NCBI GenBank assembly: GCA_949825045.1
Contig: OX463818.1
Location: forward strand, 24,320,906-24,384,905
Length of the DNA: 64,000 nt
Direction of reading: 5' to 3'
Source of the DNA: Argyresthia goedartella
Taxonomy: Eukaryota > Arthropoda > Insecta > Lepidoptera > Argyresthiidae
How positions within the stretch are numbered: the first letter of the stretch is position 1; each line of letters starts with the position of its first letter. Shown one piece after another: positions 1-11,134 of this stretch. Below the pieces are notes generated by a model that was not told the DNA's origin, searched no databases, and saw only the letters and a program-made list of their open reading frames with translations. The position numbers were made by a program, and so were the translations under genes.

Positions 1-560
1 TACTGCCTCCACCACCACCGCCGCTAAACACACCAACCTGGTGAGATCATTCCGATTAGGACATCATTGATAGTGATTACCTACCTCTAACTTTATTTCT
101 CTCAGCACCACTCGCCGCCTGACAATAATAAACCACCACTTACCGCGGCCGCGGTCGCCCCTATTGACTAAGGCATAATCACATTTATAGGTGCGTCATA
201 GGCAGGATATAACAATTCCCTACCTACGCAATATCAAAATCAACTAATAAAACATTATTATAGCTACATATACTTATATTGCTTTGCCTGAAAATAAATT
301 CGAGATAATTCTCCTCAAGATTTATTTTCTCCTCATCTTCGAAAGACCATTCAAAACAGTCATTAACAATAACCATCCACTAAACCCTGAAACTCAGTGA
401 ATAAGCCAACCCAAAACTTAACAATCCTAGAATTATTTTTATGTAGCTAAACTGCAAATATACTAAACCCGACAATAAACAAAAACTAAACAAGTGCAGG
501 CCATAAAAATGCCATCTCACCAAACTCCCAGAAACTAGACAAAACAATTGACTGCTATTT
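1..560. other. unassigned 5' flank of the OTU LINE
   Basis: No gene or known repeat is recognised here. The stretch is rich in CCACC and CA on the + strand. It may be the 5' part of the OTU-encoding LINE that follows, but no boundary or target-site duplication could be fixed. Confidence 0.3.
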
Positions 561-818
561 AGGAACAATTGAAAAAGCTTCGAAGCACAAAAGGCTCACA
601 ACGTTCCCTCACACATCTGGCACCCATTCTATGGTGTCAGCCCATCTTGGAAATACCGGGAAACATAAGAATAAAAATAGATCGTAAAAAGCCAAACAGC
701 GTCTCTCATCATACCGGCCGTACACCTCTTAGAAACAACCCACACACACACATTCATATTAGCTAAAATACCACGAGGCTTTCTCCTGTAGTAATATCTC
801 ACAATCTAAACTCTACCA

Positions 819-1100
819 ATGCCCAGAGATGGAAACTGCCTGTTCCATGCAATTGCAGACAAAATCAACCATCTGTTTGGAGCGACATTCAACCATACCC
901 ACATCAGAAGCGACTTAGCTAGATACGTGGAAGCTAACAGCAATTATCCACGCATCAAACATGCGATCGACGCACCAAACGCAGAAGCTTTCACTGAGTA
1001 CATAAAAAATCTCCACATACAGGGCACGTGGGGCGGTGAAGAAATTATCATAGCAGCCGCGGAGTTCTACGTAATAAGTGTAGCGATCCATCATACCTAA
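819..1100 (+). pseudogene. OTU-like cysteine protease domain, first copy
   Basis: A 93-residue open frame starts with MPRDGNCLFHAIAD, which matches the OTU catalytic signature DGNCLF with Cys as the presumed nucleophile. It continues with HIRSDLARYVEAN and the downstream GTWGGEEIIIAAAEFY block, which fits the OTU 'WGG-E-AA' segment. The frame stops soon after VAIHHT, before any HY-type motif that would supply the catalytic His, so this copy is truncated. An in-frame stop lies just upstream (807-809), so the ATG may not be the original start. It is best read as part of a larger first LINE protein. The family call is confident; activity is unlikely. Confidence 0.75.
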
Positions 1101-1533
1101 ATACAAAACTAAGCAGGAACCTACCCAATAACAGTAAAACAAAACATAACCATTTCTAACTTTACCCGGTCCGACAAGCCCACAAAAATAAAACAATAAT
1201 GCAAGCCCGTCTACTACATAACTGCATATTCTGAGAAATAGCGAGAAACAGCAAACAATTGCACATCATAAAAGGATCATTTCACCATCTTCCAGAAAAC
1301 AGGCAATTAACAAAAGACTTCCACTGATGATCAATAACAACAATAAAATCGGAGACTTTTTGTCCTAAGCGGCTCTCTACCGAGAATAAGGGCGCACGAA
1401 GATACGCACAAACTTTGACAATCGCAACCCGTACGATCTGTTAATCGTAGACAAAGGTAGTTCAAATAAATCACGCTATCTCTAAGTTCTTTCTTTCAAC
1501 AACATCCCAAGAAGATAACCTAATGGAAGCCTT

Positions 1534-1830
1534 ACCAACGCTGAGATGGTAACTGCCTATTCACCGCAATTGCTGACTAAATTAATCACCTATGTCAATT
1601 AACATGCAACCACACTCACATTCGTAAGGACCTAGTTAAATATGTAGAAGAAAACGGCGATGAACAGAACAAAGCTCGCAATCACCGAGCCTGAAATCCT
1701 TAACAACTCACCACTGAAAATCTACGCAATTACGGTACTTGGGCTGGAGAGGAGATTATAATACCAGCTGCCGAATACTTTCTACTTAACGCAACAATCC
1801 ACCAGCAAAATACACCATCGCTCACATTCA
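1534..1830 (+). pseudogene. OTU-like cysteine protease domain, second decayed copy
   Basis: Conceptual translation gives DGNCLFTAIAD, a stop, INHL, then HTHIRKDLVKYVEEN and, further on, GTWAGEEIIIPAAEYF. This is the same block order as the copy at 819-1100. The DGN codons of the two copies are 720 nt apart (825 and 1545), a multiple of three, so both lie in one frame about 240 codons apart. The copy carries stops and small gaps. The WGG of the first copy is WAG here. It is a clear paralogue of the first domain and suggests that the parent protein had tandem OTU domains. Confidence 0.65.
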
Positions 1831-1887
1831 CGCCCAAGAATCCATCCCAACCTCAACGTCACAGGACACCACTACGACAGCGTTTAC

Positions 1888-2345
1888 TTGCTTGCATCGC
1901 CAAATTTACCCACGGATCAAGCAACCGATAACCAAACTGATAACACCATACTTTCGCCGATACTTAATGCAACACCCATGACCTCCTCAGGGTCAACCAT
2001 AACATCAACAGAAGACATCCCAGACAACACCGGATATACGATGATACGAAACAGACCCATATTTAAACCACAAGTCACATGCGAGCGTATGCGCATTGCT
2101 ACTTGGAAGGTTAGAGGATGCGCCGAAATAACTAAAAGACTCAACATTGACGCGGAATTGACTAACAAAAACATACACATAGCCTATATACAGGAAACAA
2201 ACATGATACATATGTCAAAACACTATCTCTGGTATCTGTATGCTCGCATCGGACAAGACGCTATAAAGAAATACAGGAAAAAGGGAATTATAGGAACAAA
2301 CCTCCTTCACAATATTGCACACAAATATTTTAAAAGTTACATCAA
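1888..2345 (+). pseudogene. N-terminal part of an APE-type endonuclease (LINE ORF2)
   Basis: After a low-complexity Thr/Asn/Pro-rich leader, the frame shows MRIATWKVRGC at 2089 and IHIAYIQET shortly after. These match the first two conserved blocks of the APE-like endonuclease of non-LTR retrotransposons, including the Glu of the QET motif. The remainder up to 2345 (GIIGTNLLHNIAHKYFKSY) fits later endonuclease sequence only loosely. Translation then runs into the reversed LINE-J insertion. GDLN and SDH catalytic blocks are not present. The frame differs from that of the OTU domains, so this may be a separate ORF or reflect a frameshift. Confidence 0.65.
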
Positions 2346-2735
2346 AATGTATGTACAAGGGCGAGCTTGTCTCTGAAAAGTGATTTCTTCCAGCAAAACA
2401 AGGCATTACAGGAATTGCTATCATAAAAGGGTAGGCAGTGCACGATAATTACTATAACTAAAATGCCTAGGAATAAATTAAAATATCTGTAAAATACAGA
2501 TAGCAAATACGAAATAATTACAGATATATACATAAACCTTACATATAATAAAATAAATACAATAACTTTTACGAAAGAGACATGTAGAGCTCTTTAATAT
2601 GTTTCTTAAAAGAAAAAAGAGTCGGACTGTCTCTTATAGTGCAAAGAGGTGCGTTCCGGAGGCGGACCGCCCGCAGCCTGAAGGAGCGTTTATACGCAGC
2701 GCTGCTATGCCGCGGAGTAGCTAAAAGTGAATAAT
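2346..2735 (-). mobile_element. LINE-J 3' fragment, reversed, inside the OTU LINE
   Basis: On the - strand, 2735-2570 encodes SLLATPRHSSAAYKRSFRL and RDSPTLFSFKKHIKE, nearly the same as the C-terminus at 27180-27350. The following 3' UTR (2570-2346) matches 27510-27620, including the 'TTGCTGGAAGAAATC'-like stretch. The piece is 5' truncated, as is usual for LINE insertions, and interrupts the endonuclease region of the OTU LINE, so it is younger than that element. Confidence 0.8.
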
Positions 2736-3448
2736 TAAATATCATCGGAGAACTGCTCATGGCAAACTTAAAAGTAGAAAGACGAAAATTCTTATAAGAG
2801 ACCCCATAAACAACCAGTGAATTGGACGTAGTTCCAATACGAACCGTAAACGAAATCAAATATCTCGGCACATATATTACGGCAGGACATAGGACCCATT
2901 AAAAAAGAGGTGCCGGCAAGCCATATGCAATTCCAAGGCCCTAATGCATTTTATAAAGAAATCCAACATAGACTGAAATATAGTGCGCCTGATTTACAAA
3001 ATGGTCACTGCACTGTTTATAAAATACGGACAAAAAGCGGCAACCCTCACTAAAGCAAACAGTTGACAGTCAGTATATGAACGCCTGATCCTCAGAGACA
3101 TGTTTGAGAACGCCAGAAGCTATCCAAGATACCACAAAATTCATGACTGACTACAGGACAAAACGATATCCAAACGAATCAAAAACCACCGGATATGTTA
3201 CTATACATATTCTGCGACGCCCTCAACAGCACTTACTACACGCTCCATTCAAATACGAAGCAAGGAAGAAGAAAGCCGGCCGACTTATATACACCTGGAA
3301 AGATTTCCTTAAGCATGACATCAAACATCAAACACAGTTACTGGACGGAATCATCACACAACAGGGACGATGTCAGGATGGCCTAGAGGCAAATATACCG
3401 TATCCCAGAAACAGACAGCAAAAGCGAAACTGGGAACTTACCGGATAA
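2736..3448 (+). pseudogene. reverse transcriptase C-terminal remnant of the OTU LINE
   Basis: On the + strand, translation around 2810-2875 reads VVPIRTVNEIKYLGTYIT, which is the LINE RT motif just downstream of the catalytic core (usually 'vkYLGv.i'). A degraded thumb and C-terminal region follows. From 3104 a frame of 114 codons stays open, rich in Arg, Lys and Gln, with no further recognised domain. No YADD core is present. The assignment to the same element as the OTU domains rests on strand, order and the tail at 3722-3748. Confidence 0.55.
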
Positions 3449-3721
3449 CCCAAACGAACACGACTCAGGAAACTCAACTATTAACAATAACTGAAAATAG
3501 AAGGAAAACAAGAACTTGAAGAATACAACAGCTGCTCTCCAAATCCCACATCCTCCCCATTCCACATATCCTGTATTGGCTTCAGGCTGAAGAGTCGGTC
3601 GATTGAATTCACTATCCTTCCCTTCCTAAAGAGCAGGTCATTCCGCCCCCCCTCAAAACTTGTGCCCTCTGGTATGCCGGCCGAAAGACCGGAACAGGTT
3701 TAGAACCCTGGCTGGAGAAGC

Positions 3722-3748
3722 ACCATTCATTCATTCATTCATTCATTA
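3722..3748 (+). repeat. (ATTC)n microsatellite, LINE 3' tail
   Basis: About six perfect CATT units end the region that starts with the OTU LINE. Short tandem repeats of this kind are typical 3' tails of several non-LTR retrotransposon groups, so this is taken as the 3' terminus. Confidence 0.7.
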
Positions 3749-6700
3749 GTGTACATTGGCAACAGGTTGCAGTGTTTGAACAAGCCGTTATAATCGTCGA
3801 GTAGTTTAATTTTGTATGAGGTGATACTATTCGTTGAAGAAGTTTCAGTTGTAGTTTATATATATTGTCTAAGTAAGTATTAAAAGTGCGTAAATAACTA
3901 GACATAACTATGTTACATTAGTGTAACGATATAATGAAGATGGGATAAGAAATGTCTAATGTCTTGTATTCTCATACTAATAAACAAACACAAAAACTAA
4001 CAAAAACTTACCTGCTACCCACTAAGAGATAGAAAGCTCAATCTATTCACTAGATTTGTTTTCAAGGATTACCATTCATTTTCCCGGTTTCCAATATACG
4101 TCTACTTTCACCTACATTTGTTTGCTGTCTGCGGGAACCTCCCCCCGCTGTGACATTTCAGTTGCAGACCACTCCTACACGATCTACATTCACAGACTGC
4201 ATCTTGAACACTAAACATTTATTCAAGTGTACTTGCAGTAATGCGGGGTCGCATTTATCTTGGCTTGTGAAGTGGAATATGACATCACAAGCCAAGATAG
4301 TCAACTGTACCAGTACCTGTACTTCCGAGAAAGAAACGAAAAACCCTTTTCATTCCTTCTGCTCATAGGCCACGAATCAAATAATTTTCGCCTGTTTTGC
4401 CATAATGTAGTGAATAATGGTACTACAGTGTAACTTTACAATGTAGAGATTAGTTTTCTTATCAACCCCTAAAATGATGGTAGGTCTTTTACTCGAGCCA
4501 GTTAAATCATTTTTTATTTGACATTCCGACGCAGAGCATCGCGCTCATGACTGGGTGCTCCGCCTGCCTGAACGAGGAGCTGTACTAGGCTACTGAGCGA
4601 GCTATCGCGGTTACGGCTTTTTGGGCCGCCCCTGTTTGAGATGAGCGTCGATTCGAAATGAAGAAGAATTTATCATTTGGCTTGCTATCACGGACCGTAG
4701 CTGTGTGCTTTGGTTTGGTCGCACGAAAACCTGTTGGTATTGAGGATGAGGCAGAACTTGTAAGGACAAACACAGATCTGGTCCAAGGATCCACCTTACA
4801 GTAGCTCTAAGCGTCAAGGAGTAAGACGGAATAAATGTCAACAAAAATACACACAGAATCCGAACTTTAATAAACTCGATTAAAGAAAGTTTTGCGCCTC
4901 ATCTTGCGGGGAACTCGAACAAAGGGATTTAGAATATTTTAATCAAGGATGCTGTAAGTCTGTATTTGGGTGACATATAGCATTCGCTCGGCTCAGGCTT
5001 TAATTGTACCAAACTAATCAATTCAATATCACAATTTAAAACAAATCTACTGTCTATTTTGCCAAGGATCAAAAGGAACAAGCAACAGGTCTCATCCAGC
5101 CTAGGAAAAGACGTGTCGCTTTGTTTCTACTACCAGATTTTTTCCGAACACTGCCAGCTAGAATAATACCTTTCCCCCCGTAAAGTTATGTCCATCGTCA
5201 TCTGGCTGCGCGACAAATGAACGACGTCTGGCGTTCCCCGGGCGACATATTTGCATATTGATATCGCATGTCGCGAGCAAAAAGCGCTTATGCTCACTGC
5301 CATAGGTTCTTATGTTGATTGTTGTGTTGTTTTGTTTCGATTTCACATCTGGATTGTGATTTTTATTTGGCGGGGAATACTTGATTGTTGTAATCTTGTG
5401 CGGAACTTTTGGAACTTATGATCCTATTTAGCGTACTTTTTATCTCTATTACTCCTTCCTGACTTCCTAATTTCTACCCTTGTTTCCGCGAAGACTTTCT
5501 GTGTATCATGAATTTTCCGCGGCAAAATCCCCAAATGCCACTAATCTTAAATGTCTTTAACCTCTTCGAGCCGAACCGAAACAATGTTTGCTAAAAAGAA
5601 GTTTAAGGAAAAATCACGATGAACTAACTTGTGTCTTAAAAATTCGGGATTCCCAAAGTGATGGAAGGCCACATTCATTGAATGTAGCTCAATGACAGAA
5701 TCACAATATCACAGAATCAGATGCCATACCTACCATTCCCTGTATCTTTCCTTCATTACATTCCACATTTGCATAATTGATTTATTGTTGGGAAAAATGT
5801 GACAAAGGAAATAACAACAGACCTCACAATGGAGCCAGCAAATGAATAAATAAGTATGCACCTAGTTCCGATAAATTTACATTTTGATTGCTTACCGACT
5901 ATCTATTTCTATTTCCTTCTAGTTGTGATATAAAGTCTTTGCGTTTCACAAGGACTCTACAAACGGATTCATCTGATCCATCCTGAAAGAAGTTACAATG
6001 ATTCGTCGTACGAGTAACATACAACAAGCAAGATTATTTTAGTCAGAATTCAACTCATCCACGATGAATTGGATATCCAATCCAATCATAATTTCGTTGG
6101 GGAATTCGGGTGCGATTACTATACTGAGATACTCTTCGGCTTCTTTCTATCACAACTGTGCCTCTATCACCTCATCTGAAAAAACGTGTCTTGATAGATA
6201 TCGAATGGGCCCCATCAGCCGAATCCCATCCTGGCTGACTTCAACCAGTGTACACATAAAATTATAAGTTTGTAACGCTCGAATGGAGATCCAATTTATG
6301 AAGGATTTATGTAACCTCAGCAAAAATGCGCTGATCCCCTGTTTGTTCTCTATTTCTCGGGTATAAGAGACTAAGATCAGTTCTAGCTGGTGGTTATGTA
6401 TCTCTGACGATGTAACCTCGTGTCGTCGTATAATGGAATTTTTAACAAACATCGGACGGATGGATTGTTGCGATGGAAATTGGCCGCAGTTTGTGCTAAA
6501 AAATGGAAGCTTCGGAATCTGTCAAATCGTCTATTAAATTTATACTAAATCTAAACGAATCTAATTATATTCCTGATATCACCCAACCTGCGTGTTCTTG
6601 ACTGATCCCATTAAATATAAGAGTATTTTACTCTTCAATGTTAGTAGTTATTTTGAATTGCTTTTTTCCCTTAGTCTAACCGTGAGGTATGAAATGTCAA

Positions 6701-7400
6701 ACGGTAGTCGTATTCCCGCTACAGTTGCAGAATGGTCTTGTAAAATAAGCTTCTTTCACATTTATGACGTATTTCCTAATTTAATAGCCCAAGTGCAAGA
6801 TGGCCGGTCCACATGTATACAGATCAGTTAACTTAATCTGTCACGTTCAGAGTATTCACACTAATGCAGTTTCTTTAAACAGTATGTTTAAAAATGAATG
6901 ATTTTATTCTAACCTCGAGGTAAACAATCACAATAACGCGCGTCGATCGACACGTGACACCAAAATGCAAAAAGGTCACTCTATATTTATAAGCAGTAGC
7001 AACAGCAAAACAATAACTGTCTCCTTCATTAAGTTTGACCGCGCGCGAGAGACGCGCAGAGACAGACTATTCTTGGTGACCATGCTGTGCAACGCCGCGC
7101 GCGTATTTACAGGCACTACACTACACAAGCGCAACGTGTAAATGTGTTGAACGTGCCAGCATTAGTTAACCTATCTGTATGTACTCTCGGATACCAACAC
7201 TTTAATGATCTCGTAAATCCTTAAGGGCAGTGCAGTGCGAATGTTTTACATTTCCTGTTAAGGGACCATTTATTAGTTGGAGAGCGACTGATTTTTGCCA
7301 CTTTCTGAGTAGTTTATTACTGCACTTATAAAACTGAAGAATAAGTAGCAATACAACTTTACTTTGTACTTTATTGCAAACAGATAAATTAACACGTACC
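3749..7400. other. no gene recognised; hairpin and a promoter-like patch
   Basis: No protein family is recognised on either strand. A perfect hairpin lies at 4256-4299 (listed separately). The stretch 6930-7110 is locally CpG-rich (repeated CGCG) and contains a TATA-like CTATATTTATAAG at about 6982-6994 with an E-box CACGTG just upstream. It looks promoter-like, but no gene can be tied to it. Confidence 0.35.
4256..4299. repeat. perfect 15-bp inverted repeat with 14-nt loop
   Basis: The arm TATCTTGGCTTGTGA at 4256-4270 is exactly reverse-complementary to 4285-4299. There is no T-run after it and no bacterial context, so it is not a terminator. It is one of several similar short inverted duplications in the window. 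Confidence 0.9.
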
Positions 7401-8134
7401 ATTCAAACAGATTTCTTCCAGCAAACCTAGGCATGACAGGATTTTTATATACATATATAAAAAATCTAATCTACATAGATAAAAAATCATACGATAAAAT
7501 TAAATACAAATACATTTACACCTACATAATAGGTTACACATATAATAGTATACCTTCATACTATAAAATATACATCATGAAAGAGAGAGGGATTGCGGAG
7601 GTTTTTGAAAGAGAAAATAGTGGAATTGTCTCATAAATTGCAAGGAAGTGCGTTTAATCCACCGTCGGACCGCGTGCAACCTGAAAGAGTGCGCATATGC
7701 CGAGGTGTTATGATTTGGGAGTGGCTAAGAGACACTCAAAGCGGTCTCGATAGGCAGTTGGGGGTTCCGCGGACTTTTCAATATATTATAAGGATAAGAA
7801 AAAATGTGAGAATCTCGCCGACAACGAATCGGAACTCTTTGCAATATTGAGAAACATAGTCGAATTTGCGCAGCACTTTTGAGCATCCATCAGCGTGGAA
7901 GGAGGCATTCAGTGAGCTTAATATTAATAAAAGAATGTCAAAATCGACGCAGTCATATGCATTTCTGAAGTCAAGCAGTGCCAGCACCGTAACCAATTTG
8001 TGATCCACGGCCAACTGTATGCCATCGCTGACTTTTGAGAGTGCTGTGGTAGTACTAAGCCCTGGCCCTGCAGTCCCGACGAAGATAACGAGCGCCGTAC
8101 GACCGATTTTGGTTGTAAAATTATAAATTTGCAA
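7401..8134 (-). pseudogene. LINE-J reverse transcriptase relic with internal deletion
   Basis: The - strand frame 8134-7778 contains STTTALSKVSDGIQLAVDHK and then LLDFRNAYDCVDFDILL, the RT block A region of a jockey-like element. Directly after SSLNAS it jumps to RKFDYVSQYCKEF, which in the copy at 26980-27060 lies far downstream in the C-terminal domain. The palm core with the YADD motif has therefore been deleted. The remainder down to 7401 is a degraded C-terminus and AT-rich 3' UTR ending in the 'CTTCCAGCAAACC'-type motif shared by all LINE-J copies. It cannot encode an active enzyme. Confidence 0.75.
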
Positions 8135-8189
8135 AACAAAATGGTTTGTGATACTGTTTGTACAATGCTACACTATTCAACTATTTTAT

Positions 8190-8620
8190 TTTGCAAAGTT
8201 GTCACTTTACAACCGACATCGAGCGAACAGCGCTCGCTATCTTTGTCGAGACTGGCCTTTGGTCTAAACCCAGATTGGAAAGGATTGAGAAAATTGGTTG
8301 ATGAAAATTAGGGGGAGAGTTTAAGGGCTTGACTTTGGAGAGAATAGGTAATTTAGATATGGGTCTATAATCTTTGAAGGAGGAGGGATTGTAATTTTTG
8401 GGCAGTGGGATGAAGAGTGATTTCTTCCACAGTCTAGAGAGAAGTTGATAATATGGGTAATTGGAGGCATCTCTTCAAGGATGCTGTGGACAATCTGAGG
8501 CTGGCGTTGTCGCCACCAGCAGATTTTGGATGTGATAGCTAGCACTGCCTTTCTAACTCCACCGATTCCAACGAGGTTTAGGGCGGTGAGGTACAGACTG
8601 CAGCCCTCAACCGTGGACGT
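8190..8620 (-). pseudogene. possible upstream RT segment of the same LINE-J copy
   Basis: The - strand reads MPPITHIINFSLDCG followed by a proline- and lysine-rich stretch with PKITIPPPSK. This resembles the 'thIiN.sl..g.fP..wK...v.PlpK' block at the start of jockey RT domains. The similarity is weak and the reading is broken, so the call is tentative. If right, this LINE-J copy extends from about 8620 to 7401. Confidence 0.35.
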
Positions 8621-8639
8621 CGAAGGGTTGCCCCCTTAG

Positions 8640-10242
8640 TGGCAGGGTCCATCACGACGGGGGGAGAAGAGTAGAACTGGTTGGGACCGTTGATATCGAC
8701 ATTACGTGAACAAGATGACTGGGACTTGCCATCTTATTTTTTTGTGAATTTCCATTACTTCTGCTTGGAACTTGGGGATAGAACAACACAATATTGTCGT
8801 GTCTGTTATTGATCACTGAACGAATGATTTGATGATGATTGATGATTGACTGAATGAATGATTTATTCAAATAGATTAATTTTCTTGTCATCATGCTCTT
8901 TAATAAGTTTCTAAATGTTTACAAATTATTTGAGGTTTTCCTAAAAGCAAGTCGTAGCGTCCTAATTGCTTAACGATGAAAATATGTAAGCCATATGGTA
9001 TCCCTACATCTCACAATCATTTTATTACGACATCATAAAAATAAACTACTTCGGTAGGCAGTCAATTTTTAACTGTATCATTATAAGATTCGTAAGTGCA
9101 TGGTTCCTGTAATATTTGATAATTGTTAATCCTTTATTGACTTGGCAATTGAAATAAACCGTAATCCCAAAACACACCAATCCAATCCGAACATCCTTTT
9201 TTGACATCCATTGTTATGCTGCATTTTCATTAAATCTGCTTTTGAGATTGATCTGGGATCATATTCGAGACTGTTCGTTCCGATATCCCTAACGCCCAAT
9301 GTTAAAAGGCTCATAGAATAGACCACATCAGTTCACTGGAGATTGCAAGGTTGAGGCTAAGTCTAGGAAGTTCGGGAAACCGTATTAGTGCTTCTGAATA
9401 ACTAATCGTACCCAGTGGTGGTGCCTAAATTCATTTCGTGGTACTTCGCTAAATACCGGTGCGGGAAAGATTCTTCGCATTTCTTACCGGAAAAGAGGTT
9501 GGCTAAGACTAAGGACTTTTACTTAGGTACGTACTTAGGCATACATCTCTTGTTTAACCTTAACTTTTCGTACAGGCTCATCAAACGTACCTTATCATTT
9601 CTTTGTCATAGCCGACCAAGGAAATAGGATCTGACAGCCTATGGCTTTGACTAACAAAGTCACAAATTATTTCTCCTGAGTGCGATGGGCGCTCTATCAG
9701 ATAGGAGTCTTACTACCAGCCAACCTTAGATGTTCGATTTTCTGTGTCACTTTTTATTGCCAAAACGACGCCCAGTGAAAGGCATGTCTGCGCGCGTCTT
9801 ATGTAAAAGAAACGCGGCTCGTTCGCGTATTAGCGAACGGTTACACCTATAATTAAAGCGGAATCGAAAGCCGACAAGGTCGTCGCTGTCAACCAGTTTG
9901 GCGAGTTTGTTGGGACTCGTACAATGCTGCTGCGGCGGTTCTGCTGTTAGAGCTATCAATTATATTTACAGCCGCAAAGCCACCTTTAAGTTTTTGTTGC
10001 AAACTCGCACGTCATCGTCATCAATTCTGTCACCCCTCAGCCAAGATACAGGGCTTACACGATGCGTATTTGGTGCAATCTTCCGACCATCTGCTGCAGA
10101 TCCATACACCCATGGAACTTCTACATCTGTGGTACTCTTGACTCCTCACGTAATGCAACTAGATAGACAACACGTCAATATATTTCAAGGTCCCGATTGA
10201 GAATCTTTGACATCGAAAAAGTAAACGAGTCCAGACCAAAGA
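8640..10242. other. no gene recognised
   Basis: No domain or known repeat is recognised. 8815-8870 is a degenerate GATT/GAATGAAT simple-sequence patch that may be a LINE tail. The remaining sequence looks unique in this window. Confidence 0.4.
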
Positions 10243-10288
10243 TGAAATAGTAGTTTATGTGACTGCTACATAATGGAGGGCATTAATA
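10243..10288 (+). repeat. A/B repeat, left arm of interrupted copy
   Basis: The sequence starting AGTAGTTTATGTGACTGC and running to GAGGGCATTAA matches the starts of copies at 19293, 21193, 28942 and 63768. This copy is split by a Tc1-like MITE (10289-10516) and then by a LINE (10529-15872), and resumes at 15873. Confidence 0.8.
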
Positions 10289-10516
10289 TTCTGACGAGCA
10301 ATGAAAAAGTCCACCCACAAAATGCCGACAAACACCTTAATATCTCCTAATCCTAAGAGATAGACTCATAAATTAAAAAGTATTTTTTTTATTGGTAATA
10401 TTCTGATGCGCTGTTATTTGTACTTCAATATTGCAGATGGAGTCATTAAGCTAGCCTTTCCCGTTTAGGAGTAATTTGGTGCTATGTCACTGGAACTTTT
10501 TCATTGCTCGTCAGTG
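10289..10516. mobile_element. Tc1/mariner-type MITE with TA duplication
   Basis: The left terminus CTGACGAGCAATGAAAAAGT (10291 onward) is mirrored at the right end as the reverse complement ending GCTCGTCAGTG at 10516. TA dinucleotides flank both ends (10287-10288 and 10517-10518), which is the target preference of Tc1/mariner transposases. The 228-bp interior has no coding capacity. It lies inside an A/B repeat copy. Confidence 0.8.
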
Positions 10517-11002
10517 TAATATCACTCGTGGCGCCATCGTCGCGATCTTAACATCGGCTCTGTGATAAAATATTATTTAAAAATACTAAATCATTCTTTT
10601 TTGCCATCAAAAGTATTTATTCGTGTAAAATTAGTTCCAAATATACAGTGAAAGTGTTATCTAATCATAAATTTGTGTGTAAAATCAAAAAACATTCAAA
10701 TAAACAAAGTGTCCAATCGTAATTTTGGTGCATCATATTAATGCACCAAGATTACGAAATATAATAAACAAAAGTGCAATTAACTGTTATTGTGTTAATA
10801 TATATTAAATAAACGAGGGAACAGTGTTAAAAACAATAAAAATCAAATAAAAACATTCAATAATTTCCAATCACCCTCATTTAAAATAAAAATCAAGTGG
10901 AGTGAATTTTGTCAACATTGTGACTCATCGATTAACGGCTTAGTTCGGACGACACAAACCTGGCCGCATCATACGACGCGCTAATTCGAGTTTACTGAAC
11001 AA

Positions 11003-11069
11003 GGACGAGTGGCGCAGTGGTGCGCCTGCTCGCTTCGGACGCCGAGAGTCGCAAGTTCAAACCCCACTT
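11003..11069 (+). other. tRNA-like segment in the LINE-C 5' UTR
   Basis: The stretch has an A-box-like TGGCGCAGTGG and, about 35 nt on, a B-box-like AGTTCAAACCC. This is the spacing of an internal RNA polymerase III promoter. It lies about 65 nt before the ORF1 start. It may be a SINE head inserted in, or recruited by, the LINE 5' UTR. It is not a plausible functional tRNA, because a clean acceptor stem is not evident. Confidence 0.5.
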
Positions 11070-11134
11070 AGATATCTTTTTGCTATATAATATTTTTTCT
11101 TTTTTGAAATCGTTTCATTATTTTTGAAGAAAAT

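Larger units (their letters stand above)
560..3748 (+). mobile_element. decayed non-LTR retrotransposon (LINE) with two OTU protease domains
   Basis: The parts run in the order expected for a LINE on the + strand: an OTU-like cysteine protease domain (819-1100), a second OTU-like domain in the same reading frame (1534-1830), the start of an APE endonuclease (2089-2230), a reverse-transcriptase C-terminal segment with the IKYLGTYIT motif (2840-2870), a degraded C-terminal region to about 3450, and a 3' tail of ATTC repeats ending near 3748. Most of the endonuclease and RT, including the catalytic RT core, is missing. A reversed LINE-J 3' end sits at that place. The 5' limit is a guess. OTU domains deubiquitinate substrates or process polyproteins in other contexts; the role here is inferred only from family membership. 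The LINE clade is not assigned. Confidence 0.7.

Noticed and set aside
4585..4844. Overlapping - strand frames of 69 and 77 codons
   Set aside because: Two frames open by chance in a GC-richer patch; no family features.
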